NCBI GenBank assembly: GCA_004151065.3
Contig: NWUY0300037564.1
Location: forward strand, 8,944 to 33,716
DNA from: Larix sibirica
Taxonomy: Eukaryota > Streptophyta > Pinopsida > Pinales > Pinaceae
DNA length: 24,773 bases
Reading direction: 5' to 3'
Under the pieces are notes generated by a model, which worked only from the letters and a program-made list of their open reading frames with translations, did no database searches and was not told the DNA's origin. A program made the position numbers and the translations under genes. Positions 9,876 to 19,194 of the stretch are shown piece by piece (position 1 is the first letter of the stretch; each line of letters starts with the position of its first letter).

Positions 9876-9931
9876 TGGTTAGTTGGTACATATCATTTTG
9901 TATTGAAGAAAATAATCATTGGTTCAGACCC
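9876..9931 (+). ncRNA. Possible second tRNA-like box A/box B pair
   Basis: TGGTTAGTTGG (9876-9886) fits box A apart from one missing base, and GGTTCAGACCC (9921-9931) is close to box B. The spacing of about 45 bp is what plant SINEs and tRNAs show. No convincing acceptor stem, and no T-run terminator close behind, so I rate it as a weak SINE candidate. Confidence 0.22.
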
Positions 9932-9949
9932 TTTAAAGGGATCATCCAA

Positions 9950-11000
9950 GCATTTTCTCTCTTACTTTCTTTTAGACATAGCGAAGTACAATGGGTGAAA
10001 TTTTTAGAATCCGTTTTTCTATATTTTTGAAGTTACAAGCTGTAAAAGTTGGGATTTTCGTCTAGTCCTCAAACTAGGCTTAAACATATTGTTTAAGTAA
10101 AATAATCATATATGAATATTGCAAGGCCCAAATTGAGTGTCATTGGTGGAATTGGATAGAAGAAAAACTAGGGTGTTTGACACACAATTTTCATACATGT
10201 TAGGGAAATATTGATGGATTTGATTTTGCACAAGTTATCTATCATGAAATAGGGAAAAACACAAACTCCTTGTAGTAATTTGAACATAAATTTTTCTTGG
10301 AAGGTCCTAATTGCATGAGATCAATGGGATCTTGAAGAGAACAATTAGAGTACATCTTGTAAAACTCTCTTCAACGGAGCATTAGAATTGGTTAGCTTGT
10401 AATAGGTTCTAGTTGGGATAGCAAAACAAACCCCAAATCAAGGCTATACCAGGATTGCGAAGAGACCCAATTTAGAAGAAAATTCTCTATTATGAATAAA
10501 TTAGATTTTTTCTACTAGAAACATGAACTAGTATCTATAAACATGTATCTTACATTCATTGGATAAAATTGTGGCTGCAAAGAATACACATAGATAATAT
10601 AGGTGGTGTCATCATAGGACAACCTTGTACACCTTTGTTGATACCCATAGAGTAGTGTTGTTTTAGACATAAATATATAGTTATGGGTTTGATTTTCCAC
10701 ATACCCTAATATACATTGAAATCCTCATAGGAATACTTGAGACCATACTTAGATATCCTTTTAATCATATGTTTTTTAGTATACTAATCATAACACTCAA
10801 GGAGATCACTCTCACGTACCTAGGAATTAGGTAGTATGGCTAAGGGTACAATCCATCATCCTTAGCCATAATCATGAAAGATAGACTAAGTAGTATTGTT
10901 GGAAACCCAATGGTATATTAGAGAGTTATATAACCCATCGCTTCATTTCCCATAGAACCTTGCAAAGCTATAGTGCACTATGTCTAGATGTAGTAAGCCA
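9950..11000. other. AT-rich stretch, no supportable gene
   Basis: The only open frame above 60 codons (10515-10700, minus) has no motif. I see no repeat pair, RNA gene or protein relic here. Confidence 0.3.
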
Positions 11001-11001
11001 A

Positions 11002-11190
11002 ATGTCTCTTGGAAAGGTTTTTGAAGGCTCATCCTCAACACGAGAAGAGAATGAAGAAGTGGAATTTAAGGTGTCCAAACTAGAAGATAAAATATAAATC
11101 ATGGAAACTACAATGGAAAAGAAGGTTGACATCCTAAATATGGTTAGTATAACAAAATTCCAAAATTTGAAAGATGGTGCTATGTCCTAG
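11002..11190 (+). pseudogene. Coiled-coil-like fragment, possibly from an LTR-element Gag
   Basis: From the ATG at 11002 the frame reads about 62 codons with one internal TAA. It is rich in Glu, Lys, Ser and Leu, with heptad-like spacing of hydrophobic residues (Val, Leu, Ile, Met). Charged coiled coils of this kind are common at the N-terminus of plant LTR-element Gag proteins, but no diagnostic motif is present. An LTR-like stretch follows (11270-11700). The assignment to Gag is an inference from composition only. Confidence 0.25.
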
Positions 11191-11269
11191 TTTTGACGAA
11201 GTATTAGAATAGAGCATTGTTTAATATAAGATGATTCACATAAGAAATAAAGTTGTAGAATCCTAAGTA

Positions 11270-11700
11270 TGTGGAACAATAGAAGTATGAGTATGGAGTC
11301 CAAGGATACGTCTCATAAACCCTTTTCTCCCAATCTCTCTAACCCTCTATGGATTTTTCTAAAGACACAAACTTCTTGTATAAGCGTGGTAAAATGGAAA
11401 ATTCTCCAGTATACTTAGGAATCTTCTAGTATATTTAGGAATATTCTATAACCACCTTTGCATTATATGTATATGAGAAGGCTATCATGTAAAGGTAGTT
11501 ATAAGGTTAGAGAGATTCTAGTTATCGTGAGAGGTTTTATTGATGCTATGTTTAGAGTTATTGTAAGACTTGTGATCTTATATGAGTTATGCACATGACA
11601 TCTTATTCAATGCTTAATCTCTTAATACAATGAAATATTGGCATGTTCATGTCTATGTGATTATGTCTTATTTGGATAATGCGCCATATTTTTTATATTT
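11270..11700 (+). repeat. Possible solo LTR or LTR fragment
   Basis: Features that suggest an LTR are an internal short tandem repeat (CAGTATACTTAGGAAT then CTAGTATATTTAGGAAT, 11407-11446), a TATA-like stretch at 11463-11473 following a CCACC, and a downstream T-rich zone with AATACAATGAAAT near 11625. No second copy exists in the window, and the ends are not defined by TG...CA plus a target duplication. The boundaries are approximate. Confidence 0.25.
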
Positions 11701-12950
11701 GATGTAATTGATTTACATTTAGTTAGATTAAATGCATGTCATTAAAGGATAACTAATTGATTACAAACCCCCACTAAATATTTATTACTCTACACATCAT
11801 TAACATGAAAAAATTCATAAATGGCTTGAGAGAGACTTTCTTCCTTTGGAAGGTTGAATATGCCAATGCACAATTCTTCATTGAGACTATGTTCGACATA
11901 TTTTTGCAAAACCTCAGTTTATCATAGAGCCAACAACATGGTTCAATAGTCAAGACCTTAACCAATGCAAAGTAATGGAGATGTGGTGGAGTCCAATGAA
12001 GGTTGATATTTAAGATTGGTCAGAAGAAAGAATTCGTGAGTTCCCCTATCAAGAAAGTACTTATATAGGAGAAGATGTTGCAAGATTTAAAGAAAATTAC
12101 CTATTTGATTACCTATATGAGATTTTCTGGGTAGAATTCTCGATAGAATGAAATACTAAAAAGACTCACAGAGGAGTATTAATGTTTGTTACCATGTTCA
12201 ATAATTAAGTGGACCATTGAGAACTTGCTAAAGATCCAATGGTATGCCTATAACTTGACCCTAGCCATTGATTTTTGGTATAATAGTGTTGTGAGGTAAT
12301 TCTTTGGAGTTTCCAATATAATGTCATTGGTTGTTAACCAAACATTTGGAATTCTTTAAGAAGGGATTGTGTGGAAGATTGATTCAAGAAACACTAGTGT
12401 GGATTAAAGCACTGTTGGTGGAATAGGGAATGCTACTAATCCCCACTAATATGGAAGCATAAGCCATATGTGGGGTGGTGGAATGGTAGGAGGACTTGAT
12501 GGTGAAGTTAGTGTTATAAGCTTCTTGGAGGATTGGTGATGGTAAAGGAAACAAATTTGAAATACAATGATAGAAGCAACATCAAAGGTGTGTGGATATA
12601 ATAGAGAGATGGTGACATAAAGAAATAGAAAATATCCATGCCAAGTAGGAGTATTTGAGGAGAAGAATACATTCCTAATATGCATCTATATCATGGGACA
12701 ATGCAAAGGATGAGATAAGTGTGAGAAGGAGCTTAGGCTAGCCTTGAAAGATAGGATCAATAAAGTGTGATGTACGGAGAAGTCATGAGTTCATAGAGGG
12801 AGGAGGAACTTCTGAAGATATGGAATCATGGAAAATGCATGGTGACATATGGGAGATGGATACTAAGATTGTAGGTGCAAAGATAGTGGTTGAGACTACT
12901 AACTCATAAGCCATTGTAGAGGCCACTGAAAAGTAGAACCAAGAAGAGGC
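11700..12950. other. No identifiable gene; possible leader of the downstream Ty3/gypsy element
   Basis: The two minus-strand frames (11774-11965 and 12446-12685) have no recognisable product. On the plus strand, 12460-12940 is purine-rich and yields Gly-, Lys- and Glu-rich fragments broken by stops, which could be the untranslated leader or the start of Gag of the element that begins around 12953. I cannot place a primer-binding site or an LTR end. Confidence 0.25.
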
Positions 12951-12952
12951 AT

Positions 12953-14300
12953 TTGAAGATGCTTTCAGGTTTGTGTCATTATGGTACTGTAACCCTAATC
13001 AAATCCAGGTCACTGAGGAAGCATATTGAAATGGCAGTGAAGTTGATCCATCCTATGTCCTATCCCCTACACCTTTTGATCTATAAAAGAGGTGACAAAG
13101 ATGTAGTCAACAAAATTGTTTTCTATGCCATCACTAATGCGTTGAGAACTAATGTTGTTACTCATTCGGTGGAGTTCCAAATGATATCGTGGGGAAGAGA
13201 ATTACAATATACATGAAGTGCAATAAATTCGTTCCCACTTTGCATGGAGTGACTTTGGCTCATCTATATGTAGACTTCATGAAGTAATTTTAGAATCCAA
13301 ACTCAAAATAGTAGAGCATTGCAGAATTAAATAAGATCGAGAAAAAAGTTGGAGAGACCATTTGGGCGTATGACTAGTGGTTCTAAGATTTGATGAGTCA
13401 ATTGAGTTACACTAGCATTGAGGTGTAGCATAAGTAATGGCTTATTGGCGAGTCGTTATATTCCCTGTGGGTGCCATTGCTGCAACAATGGTTGTTGACA
13501 TAGCATGAATTTTTGGAATTTGCAATGTAGTTGGATTCTATTAGTAGACTAGATGAAGCATCGATCCTAATATTGGTTCCAATGTTGGCACATTTCCAAC
13601 ATCAGTGGACATCCCTACTTGAGAAGATTCAAGAGTTGGAAAAGGGAAAGAAGAGTCCAAGAGAGGTAGTGTGGTTCAAGTTCTATGAAAAAAAAGGAAA
13701 TGTGTAGAAAGATTGCCCCATGTTATAGAAATATAGCACTACAGTCATGAACTTATTTAAGGGAAGGAAAATGGGGGATTTGCAATATAGGTTGAAATCT
13801 AGGTCATGATACCCACCATTTCTCACCAATATAGAACTATAATAAGACCACAATAATGGTAAATTATGACTTTTGCAAGGTAAATACACCATACAAAGGA
13901 CTATAACTTATTATCCATGCTTGTTGAGCACTTTGAGAAGAATCTATTTGCAATGGATTCAATTGGGACCAAGAGTAAAGGGAATAATATGAACAAAGAT
14001 AACGCAACATTCTGGAATCATGCAGACCATCATTTTCTATAGTGTTATTAACTATAATGAGGTGGGGCACATTGCATGCAACTATTCACAACCATGTCAT
14101 CCTCACTATGGCCATTGTGAAAAGATTAGGCATAATGCTAAGAGTTGTATAGAAGTTGAATAATAAGTTGGAGGCATGGGATAGAATGTAGTGTAGTGTG
14201 AACATAGTCAATTCAAGGTTGTGGAACCTTAGTAGCAACAAGGTGGTGGTGCATATACATGCATAAATATCATCACCTATGGTGGGGCCAAGATAGATGT
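12953..14300 (+). pseudogene. gag: Gag remnant with degenerate zinc knuckles
   Basis: An 87-codon open frame (12953-13216) is followed, in another frame, by a long coding-like run from about 13216 to 14160 broken by many stops. The run has the amphipathic, Leu/Gln-rich feel of a capsid, then a Lys/Glu-rich stretch (13620-13680). A first, badly decayed knuckle-like segment (Trp-Phe-Lys-Phe-Tyr-Glu-Lys-Lys-Gly) ends in Lys-Asp-Cys near 13720. A second segment at about 14046-14154 reads as Asn-Tyr-Asn-Glu-Val-Gly-His-Ile-Ala-Cys, then Cys-His-Pro-His-Tyr-Gly-His-Cys-Glu-Lys and ends in Lys-Ser-Cys. This is a double CxxC-GH-C knuckle in which some Cys have become Tyr or Val. Gag would form the virus-like particle and the knuckle would bind RNA. 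Non-functional. Confidence 0.6.
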
Positions 14301-14559
14301 ATATGTATAAACTAGGGATTAGGAGCCTATTTGTGGCACTACATAGAAGGTGACATTGTTTGATATAGCTTAGAAAAATTATATTTGTTTGAAGTGGTAG
14401 AGGTGATGTGGGAAATTTGTGCATGATGTTGATTTTTTAAATGTAGAAAGACCAATGTGTATTTTCTAACCACTAAGAAGATGTCTAAGCATGTCATATA
14501 GTCCATTAAAGATGAATTCCAAGGATGGATGAAAAAATTCTTGTGAATTTTAGAAGATG

Positions 14560-14995
14560 ACCAAGCTAGAACCTATCTAAAGGGGGTATTTGCATGGTCA
14601 TTGGGATCACCCATCGATGCAATTGACCAACTGCTACACTGCGTGCAAAGAATAATATCATGGCAGGAAGTATAGATAAATGCATTGATTGAGTAATATG
14701 GGGTGAAAAATATGATGCTCACTATGGGATCAAACATGAACATATTTCTAAATAAATCCTATGAGTTCATGGGATGATCAAACTTGGTGTACTCACTGAT
14801 CCAATTGTGGATGGAAAATCAATCACATATTTTTCCAATCAACAGACTAGAATGAATGGAGGTTGATCTTTATAGGGTCAAGGCCTATGTTATTTTAAAT
14901 TTATTAAGATATTACATGAAAAGGATCCATACCCTACACTGGTAGGGATAGATTGGGAATTCAATAATGATGTTGTTTTGAATATGAAAAAAATT
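14560..14995 (+). pseudogene. Aspartic protease remnant of the Ty3/gypsy element
   Basis: On the plus strand, after the Gag knuckles, a frame with several stops reads Met-Gly-Ser-Asn-Met-Asn-Ile followed by a Leu-x-Tyr-Ser-Leu-Ile-Gln-Leu stretch (about 14715-14810). In another frame it ends in Val-Gly-Ile-Asp-Trp-Glu-Phe-Asn-Asn-Asp and Asn-Met-Lys-Lys (about 14940-14990). The order fits the retropepsin of plant Ty3/gypsy elements: an Asp-x-Gly active site, beta strands, then a hydrophobic Gly-x-Asp-Trp region. The catalytic Asp position appears to be lost (Thr-Met-Gly instead of Asp-x-Gly). The enzyme would have processed the Gag-Pol polyprotein. The assignment rests on order and short motifs only. 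Confidence 0.45.
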
Positions 14996-15000
14996 GATGG

Positions 15001-15438
15001 ATGCCATTTGAGAAAGAGTACTATAGAGTCATTCAAATTTTGTATCCAATGCAAGGTGAGTTCTTTGTGGAATTGATTGAATAAATTTTGGATGAGGGTG
15101 TTTTGGATCAACTATATAATCTTACCTCTAGGAACCAAGTGGATTGCATAAATCCAATGGTTGATGGTGTGTTAATTTGGCATAGTGTGTACTCATTTAC
15201 AATAGACTCAAAAATTACCTTTAGTTGGTGGTACAATGGAGAGTATGAATATTCTACATGGTGTTTCACAATGCTATGCGCTTGCAAGTGGATTATCACA
15301 AAGATGAAGGACCCACCAAATTTTGACGACATGATTGACATAGCAAAATTTGTAGAACAAGTGGAGGAATATATTGTGCCAAAGCAAAGGATTGTAGTGT
15401 TGGATCTCACTTCGGTAGAGACCTATGTGATATTATGA
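15001..15438 (+). pseudogene. Protease-RT spacer with the longest surviving open frame of the element
   Basis: From 15001 one frame is coding-like for 146 codons with a single TAA near 15082; the 116 codons from 15088 are uninterrupted. The protein is Asp/Glu/Val/Ile-rich with Trp-Trp-Tyr and several Cys in the middle (about residues 50-75 of the 116-codon part), and no catalytic motif I can name. It lies between the protease and RT relics and so probably belongs to a linker domain of the polyprotein. The minus-strand frame 15108-15410 opposite it is a shadow. I do not assign a function. Confidence 0.4.
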
Positions 15439-15529
15439 GCAACACTAAGACTATGTTTCATTATTTGGAGGAAAGTAGAGGTGCTATGGACTCACTTCCC
15501 ATTAGACAATAGGGCTATACCAACAAATT

Positions 15530-16035
15530 CCAATTCCAACCATACTAACCTATCTCTACAATTCAATGGTACTTATGACCCATTCAAGTATGTAGACAAT
15601 TATAAGTTACACTAGATGGAAGATAGATTTCCAATCCAATAATGAGTGCATAAACACACCTTAGATCCATTGTTATAGAACTGTTGCATACAAGTAGAGC
15701 TACAATGGTATATGAGTACCTGGTCATAACTATGGGAAGGTGTTTCTACACTTTCCAAATCTACATGAAGGATAAACCATTTGCAGATGCCATTCAAAAA
15801 ATTAGTGCTTCCCACATATGAATCACTAGTAGTGTTTGATCATAGGTTCCATCAAGGGGTAATATGTAGAGGAGATACATACAGATGAATTACCCATTAA
15901 AATAGACCCTCTAGAGGTAGACACTGCAAAGTAAATTTGACATCTATAGTTCGAGGAGATAGAGAGACACCATATAGTCTAGAAAATAGGGGATAATAGT
16001 AGTCTAATGCATTACCACAATCCGTTGTAGACAAG
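15530..16035 (+). pseudogene. Gag-like or linker domain upstream of RT, decayed
   Basis: The plus strand reads Leu-Gln-Phe-Asn-Gly-Thr-Tyr-Asp-Pro near 15560 and continues with a Trp-Tyr pair near 15700, before a Phe-Asp-His-Arg-Phe stretch near 15835. A Phe-x-Gly-x-x-Asp-Pro start followed by a helical Trp-containing module resembles the retrotransposon Gag (capsid) fold, yet it lies between the protease and RT here. It may be a genuine extra module of this lineage or a rearranged piece. Multiple stops make it non-functional. Confidence 0.35.
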
Positions 16036-16036
16036 G

Positions 16037-17000
16037 TAGGTTAACATTGGGATTGTGGATGAGACATATATATATGTTATAGGGGACCATTAGGGTGGAC
16101 ATATGATCACATATATCATAGCTTTTCTCCATGAATATGTTGATTTATTTCCATAAGGATTTAAAAAAATCAAGGGTGTGGCCAGTGAACTTGATGAAAT
16201 GAAAATTGAGTTGAATCCAGGAATCCAACTTGATAAATAAAGAAGAGGCCATACAAAATGAACCCATGTTATAACAAATAGGTGAAATATGAAATAGATA
16301 AAATTTTGGACACTGACAAGACCTTCTAGTAGAATATTTAGATTCGATCAATCCAATCATGATACAAGAAAAGAAAATAGGTAGAATCTATGTGTGTTTG
16401 AATTTCATGGACTTAATCAGGATTTTGTACATGACCTTTTGAAAACCACATATACTAATGCAATTTTGGAGAAGGTTGCAAGTAATGATGCATACTCTTT
16501 TACAGATGGAGTTTTGGGCTATCATAAAATCTACATAGCCGAAAAGATAATAAAACTAACATGTTTAGTGTGGAATGGGGGTCATATTCATACAACATAA
16601 GGCCATTTAGATTCCAACTATATTTTCCATAATGGTTGTGGTTGTATTGAGAGAATATATTCGTAAGTGTTTCGAGGTATACTTGGATCTTTGGACAATA
16701 TACAATTTTCTAAAGGGCCATGCTATGAAGCTCAAGTTAATGCTAGAGATGTGTTGGCAAATGAAATTATCATTAATATTAAAAATTGCATCTTATGTAA
16801 CCCATTCAATGTCTTTTTAGATCATATTAGGTGCAAAGAAGGCTTATTGGTTTATCTACAAATATCCTGGTCATAGTCAATTTGCATGCACCCAACAATA
16901 TATTTATGTTGTGGTCTGCATTTGGAAATACAAGACATCACCACATCTTTATTAGGGGTACACATAACTGAAATTGCAGATGGAATATATTGTATATAAG
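16037..17000 (+). pseudogene. pol: Reverse transcriptase remnant (Ty3/gypsy)
   Basis: From about 16040 one frame runs through Gly-Val-Ala-Ser-Glu-Leu-Asp-Glu-Met-Lys-Ile near 16178-16210, the usual region before RT in gypsy pol, into an open frame at 16394-16600. That frame carries Ala-Tyr-Ser-Phe-Thr-Asp-Gly-Val-Leu-Gly-Tyr-His (around 16490-16525), the palm motif with the first catalytic Asp. A second frame (from 16632) holds Val-Tyr-Leu-Asp-Leu-Trp-Thr at 16677-16697, where the second Asp of the YxDD box has become Leu. A third frame (16667-16876) continues with the thumb-side Cys-Ile-Leu-Cys-Asn-Pro-Phe and Arg-Cys-Lys-Glu-Gly-Leu motifs. At least two frameshifts and many stops show the gene is dead. 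Confidence 0.7.
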
Positions 17001-17102
17001 GAGTCTTGCTTGTCTAGATGAAAGGCTACGAGGCAATGTTTGGAAAATTAAAATAACATATGGTAATCATTGATTCTAGTTTTTCTATATTGGAGTAATG
17101 TT

Positions 17103-17600
17103 TTTCATGTACATGTGGATGCATCTAGCATCACATTAGGAAATGTCCTCACACAACTAGGGTAAGGCACATTGGATCACCCTATCTATTTTGCTAGCTA
17201 GAAGTTTTCATGGGTTAAGTGTAATTACACTATAATGAAATAGGAGGTAGTGGCCATGGTGTATGCACTTAAAAAATTTAGGCATTATATCCTAAGTCAC
17301 TCATTTATCTTTTTCATATATCACTTTGTATTGAAATATTTGATAAACAAGCAATTATTTGAAGGTTGGATATATTGTTTGCTACTTTTTTTCCAAGAGT
17401 TTGATTTCATGGTTATGGTTAAGCAAGGGAAGAAAAATGTGGGGCCTTATCATCTCACCCATATCTAGAATGGAAAATCCATTGGGACAATTAATGAACT
17501 ATTTGATGCCGATCCCTTTTATATGGAAGTGATGCTCAAATTATTCATATAGATCACTAAATTTCTTAACTCTAGGTTGACATTAGAAGACTAGGATCGA
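17103..17600 (+). pseudogene. pol: RNase H remnant of the Ty3/gypsy element
   Basis: A single frame starts at His-Val-His-Val-Asp-Ala-Ser-Ser (17106; first catalytic Asp at 17118-17120). It includes Asp-His-Pro-Ile-Tyr-Phe-Ala-Ser and reaches Val-Ala-Met-Val-Tyr-Ala-Leu-Lys-Lys-Phe-Arg-His-Tyr and Lys-Tyr-Leu-Ile-Asn-Lys (to 17468). These are typical of the Ty3/gypsy RNase H. Stops interrupt it at 17163 (TAA), 17199 (TAG), 17241 (TAG) and 17466 (TAG), after which the same frame still reads plausibly to about 17600. The enzyme would remove RNA from the RNA-DNA hybrid during reverse transcription. The expected integrase does not follow. Confidence 0.7.
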
Positions 17601-17674
17601 TGACAAAGTAGACAACTATTTATGGATGCAATTAATTATTAATTGAGTGTAATAATTTTGTATAATCTAGCTAC

Positions 17675-17945
17675 ATGTTGGAGGAGCCTGGTCGAATGAC
17701 TGACTAGGTCCTTTGGCCGGCCATAGTCGGGTCGGTCCAGTTGGACGGTTAGTCGACCGAACTGTCAGTTATAACTAAATAACTACTTGTAAATCATATG
17801 TATAGGATAGTGATTCATGGATATGTAGCATCTATTTTGTACAGTATTTGACCTCTGATAATATAAAGACTTGTTATTGTTGTCCCACTTACTATGTTAT
17901 CGTGTATATTGTATGGTATGTGGTCTTTTATATGTGTTTACTGTA
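17675..17945 (+). repeat. LTR-like sequence with a GC-rich head
   Basis: It begins TGTTGGAGGAGC and contains a strikingly GC-rich segment (17686-17768, with GGTCGGTCC and GTCGACCGAAC forming partly complementary motifs). TATGTATAGG follows at about 17797, then AATATAAAG at 17859. An ATTGGAAATCC near 17948 could be a degraded tRNA-Met primer-binding site. Such an order (TG start, TATA, polyadenylation signal, primer site) fits a 5' LTR whose element would extend to the right, but there is no second copy in the window. It could also be the 3' LTR of the truncated Ty3/gypsy element. Confidence 0.35.
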
Positions 17946-18169
17946 CTATTGGAAATCCATGTGAACCCTCCGACGAAAAATTTGGTTCGGTTGCCTATAA
18001 TACATAATCATGATGAAATGACGATCATGCTCAGATGATAATTCAATGACATATTCGAGAGTAGTGGGACAAGAAAGTATCAAATTACATCCAAAATTAT
18101 GCAAGGAGGAACAAGTTAAAAATCGCACAAGAAAGGGAGAAGTTCTTCACTGAATCCCATGAAATATTT

Positions 18170-18548
18170 ATAGAGGCCATTCCCCATGAAATAAAGAAAT
18201 TCCTTGACATTTTCCATGACCAAATTAGATGCTCATAATGAAAAAATTCTAATGCACAAGATCTACAACAGAGGAATAATGAATCTATGTGAGTGGATCG
18301 ACAAGATATGTGAATAATTATGTGAAGAACAAGCTATAGAAGAAAGATCATCGGCCAATGAAGTCTGATGTAAATTCTACACTGACCTTCACGAATGATT
18401 CTTTTGTTCTATACCGTGTCTGCTATATAAATTTTTAATTGAAAACGGATTTGGTCATATAGTCGAACCACGACCTCCGTTGGTCGAGCTTGCATCAACA
18501 AATTGGAAGGAGCATCAAAAAGAGTTGGAGTGCTTTGTTAATGAATGA
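18170..18548 (+). pseudogene. Decayed unassigned coding-like frame
   Basis: From about 18185 the frame is protein-like to a TGA at 18546; the ATG at 18252 begins the last 98 codons. It is rich in Glu, Cys, Asn and Ile, with Cys-Glu-Trp-Ile-Asp-Lys-Ile-Cys-Glu and Asn-Trp-Lys-Glu-His-Gln-Lys-Glu-Leu-Glu. Three internal stops (one TAA, two TGA) break it. It follows the LTR-like sequence at 17675, so it could be the Gag start of another LTR element. No diagnostic motif supports this. Confidence 0.25.
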
Positions 18549-18559
18549 CAGTGATTTCT

Positions 18560-19190
18560 TAAGAAAATGAATTCCATTGATGAAAACAACTCCACCAAAA
18601 AATAAGAGTCGGATCGGCAATGGGGGGGTCACTGACCATGTGTTCTTAATGAAAGAATGATGCTAGTTGATAAGAGAAGAAAATGAATGCCTGCAAAAAG
18701 TTGAGTCTACTCTGACAAACCAAGTTCCAAGCCACTAACAAACAAATACCATGCATACATAAACTAGAAAGAGAAAAGAGATTACAAGCGATGAGATAAG
18801 TTGAGGAATATTTCTATTCCATTATGCGGGAAAAGAAGTATAAATAAACTGGGTGAGATTGTCTAGCAAACAAAATACTTGCCTGCGTTGAGGGAAAATT
18901 GAAAGATGGAGAAGGTGAGGTGCCGACTGTTGAAATTTGGTTGAGATTTGATCTTTAATTATTTTAGATGCAGAGACTTGAAGCAATGANAGGGAGACTG
19001 TACCCAAAATTGAGGGCTTTCCAGACAAGCATCTCTCCTCCAGTCTTAAAGTGTTATACATAGTTACTGATCTTTGAAAACAGAGAAAACTAATAGGTTG
19101 TCCTATATGCTGTATACAAAGGAAATGCATAGTAAATACATAACAAGAAAGACTACATAACTTCATCTTGGAGAACCTGAGACTAGAACA
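18560..19190. other. Unassigned stretch with one ambiguous base
   Basis: This is a transition from AT-rich DNA to the GC-richer block on the right. The minus-strand frame 18822-19166 (114 codons, one X from the N at 18990) is Leu/Ser/Cys-rich without domains and is probably chance. I see no poly(A) or poly(T) run that would mark the 3' end of the LINE. Confidence 0.3.
18990..18990. other. Single ambiguous base (N)
   Basis: One N in AATGANAGGG. Unlike the N at 5422 it is not flanked by an exact duplication within the bases I can compare, so it may be a simple unresolved base or a hidden join. Confidence 0.8.
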
Positions 19191-19194
19191 GAGA

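Larger units (their letters stand above)
12953..17640 (+). mobile_element. Decayed Ty3/gypsy retrotransposon (gag to RNase H), integrase and LTRs not found
   Basis: On the plus strand the domain order is Gag, CCHC-type zinc knuckle, aspartic protease, spacer, reverse transcriptase and RNase H, which is Ty3/gypsy-like order up to RNase H. The reading frame changes several times and tens of stops interrupt it, so nothing here is functional. After the RNase H relic the similarity fades near 17600. I find no HHCC or DDE integrase motif and no matching LTR pair. The 3' part has therefore been deleted or overwritten, possibly at the junction with the LTR-like sequence starting at 17675. The window ahead of 12953 may hold its leader. 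Confidence 0.75.

Noticed and set aside
14086-14424. 112-codon minus-strand frame
   Set aside because: It overlaps the Gag zinc-knuckle relic on the plus strand, is hydrophobic and low in complexity, and has no motif. It is most likely the antisense shadow of decayed gag.
15108-15410. 100-codon minus-strand frame
   Set aside because: Exact antisense of the 15088-15438 plus-strand frame that lies in the element's coding direction.
18822-19166. 114-codon minus-strand frame with one X
   Set aside because: No domain, low-complexity Leu/Ser composition, and the frame is open only if the N is not part of a stop. Considered chance.
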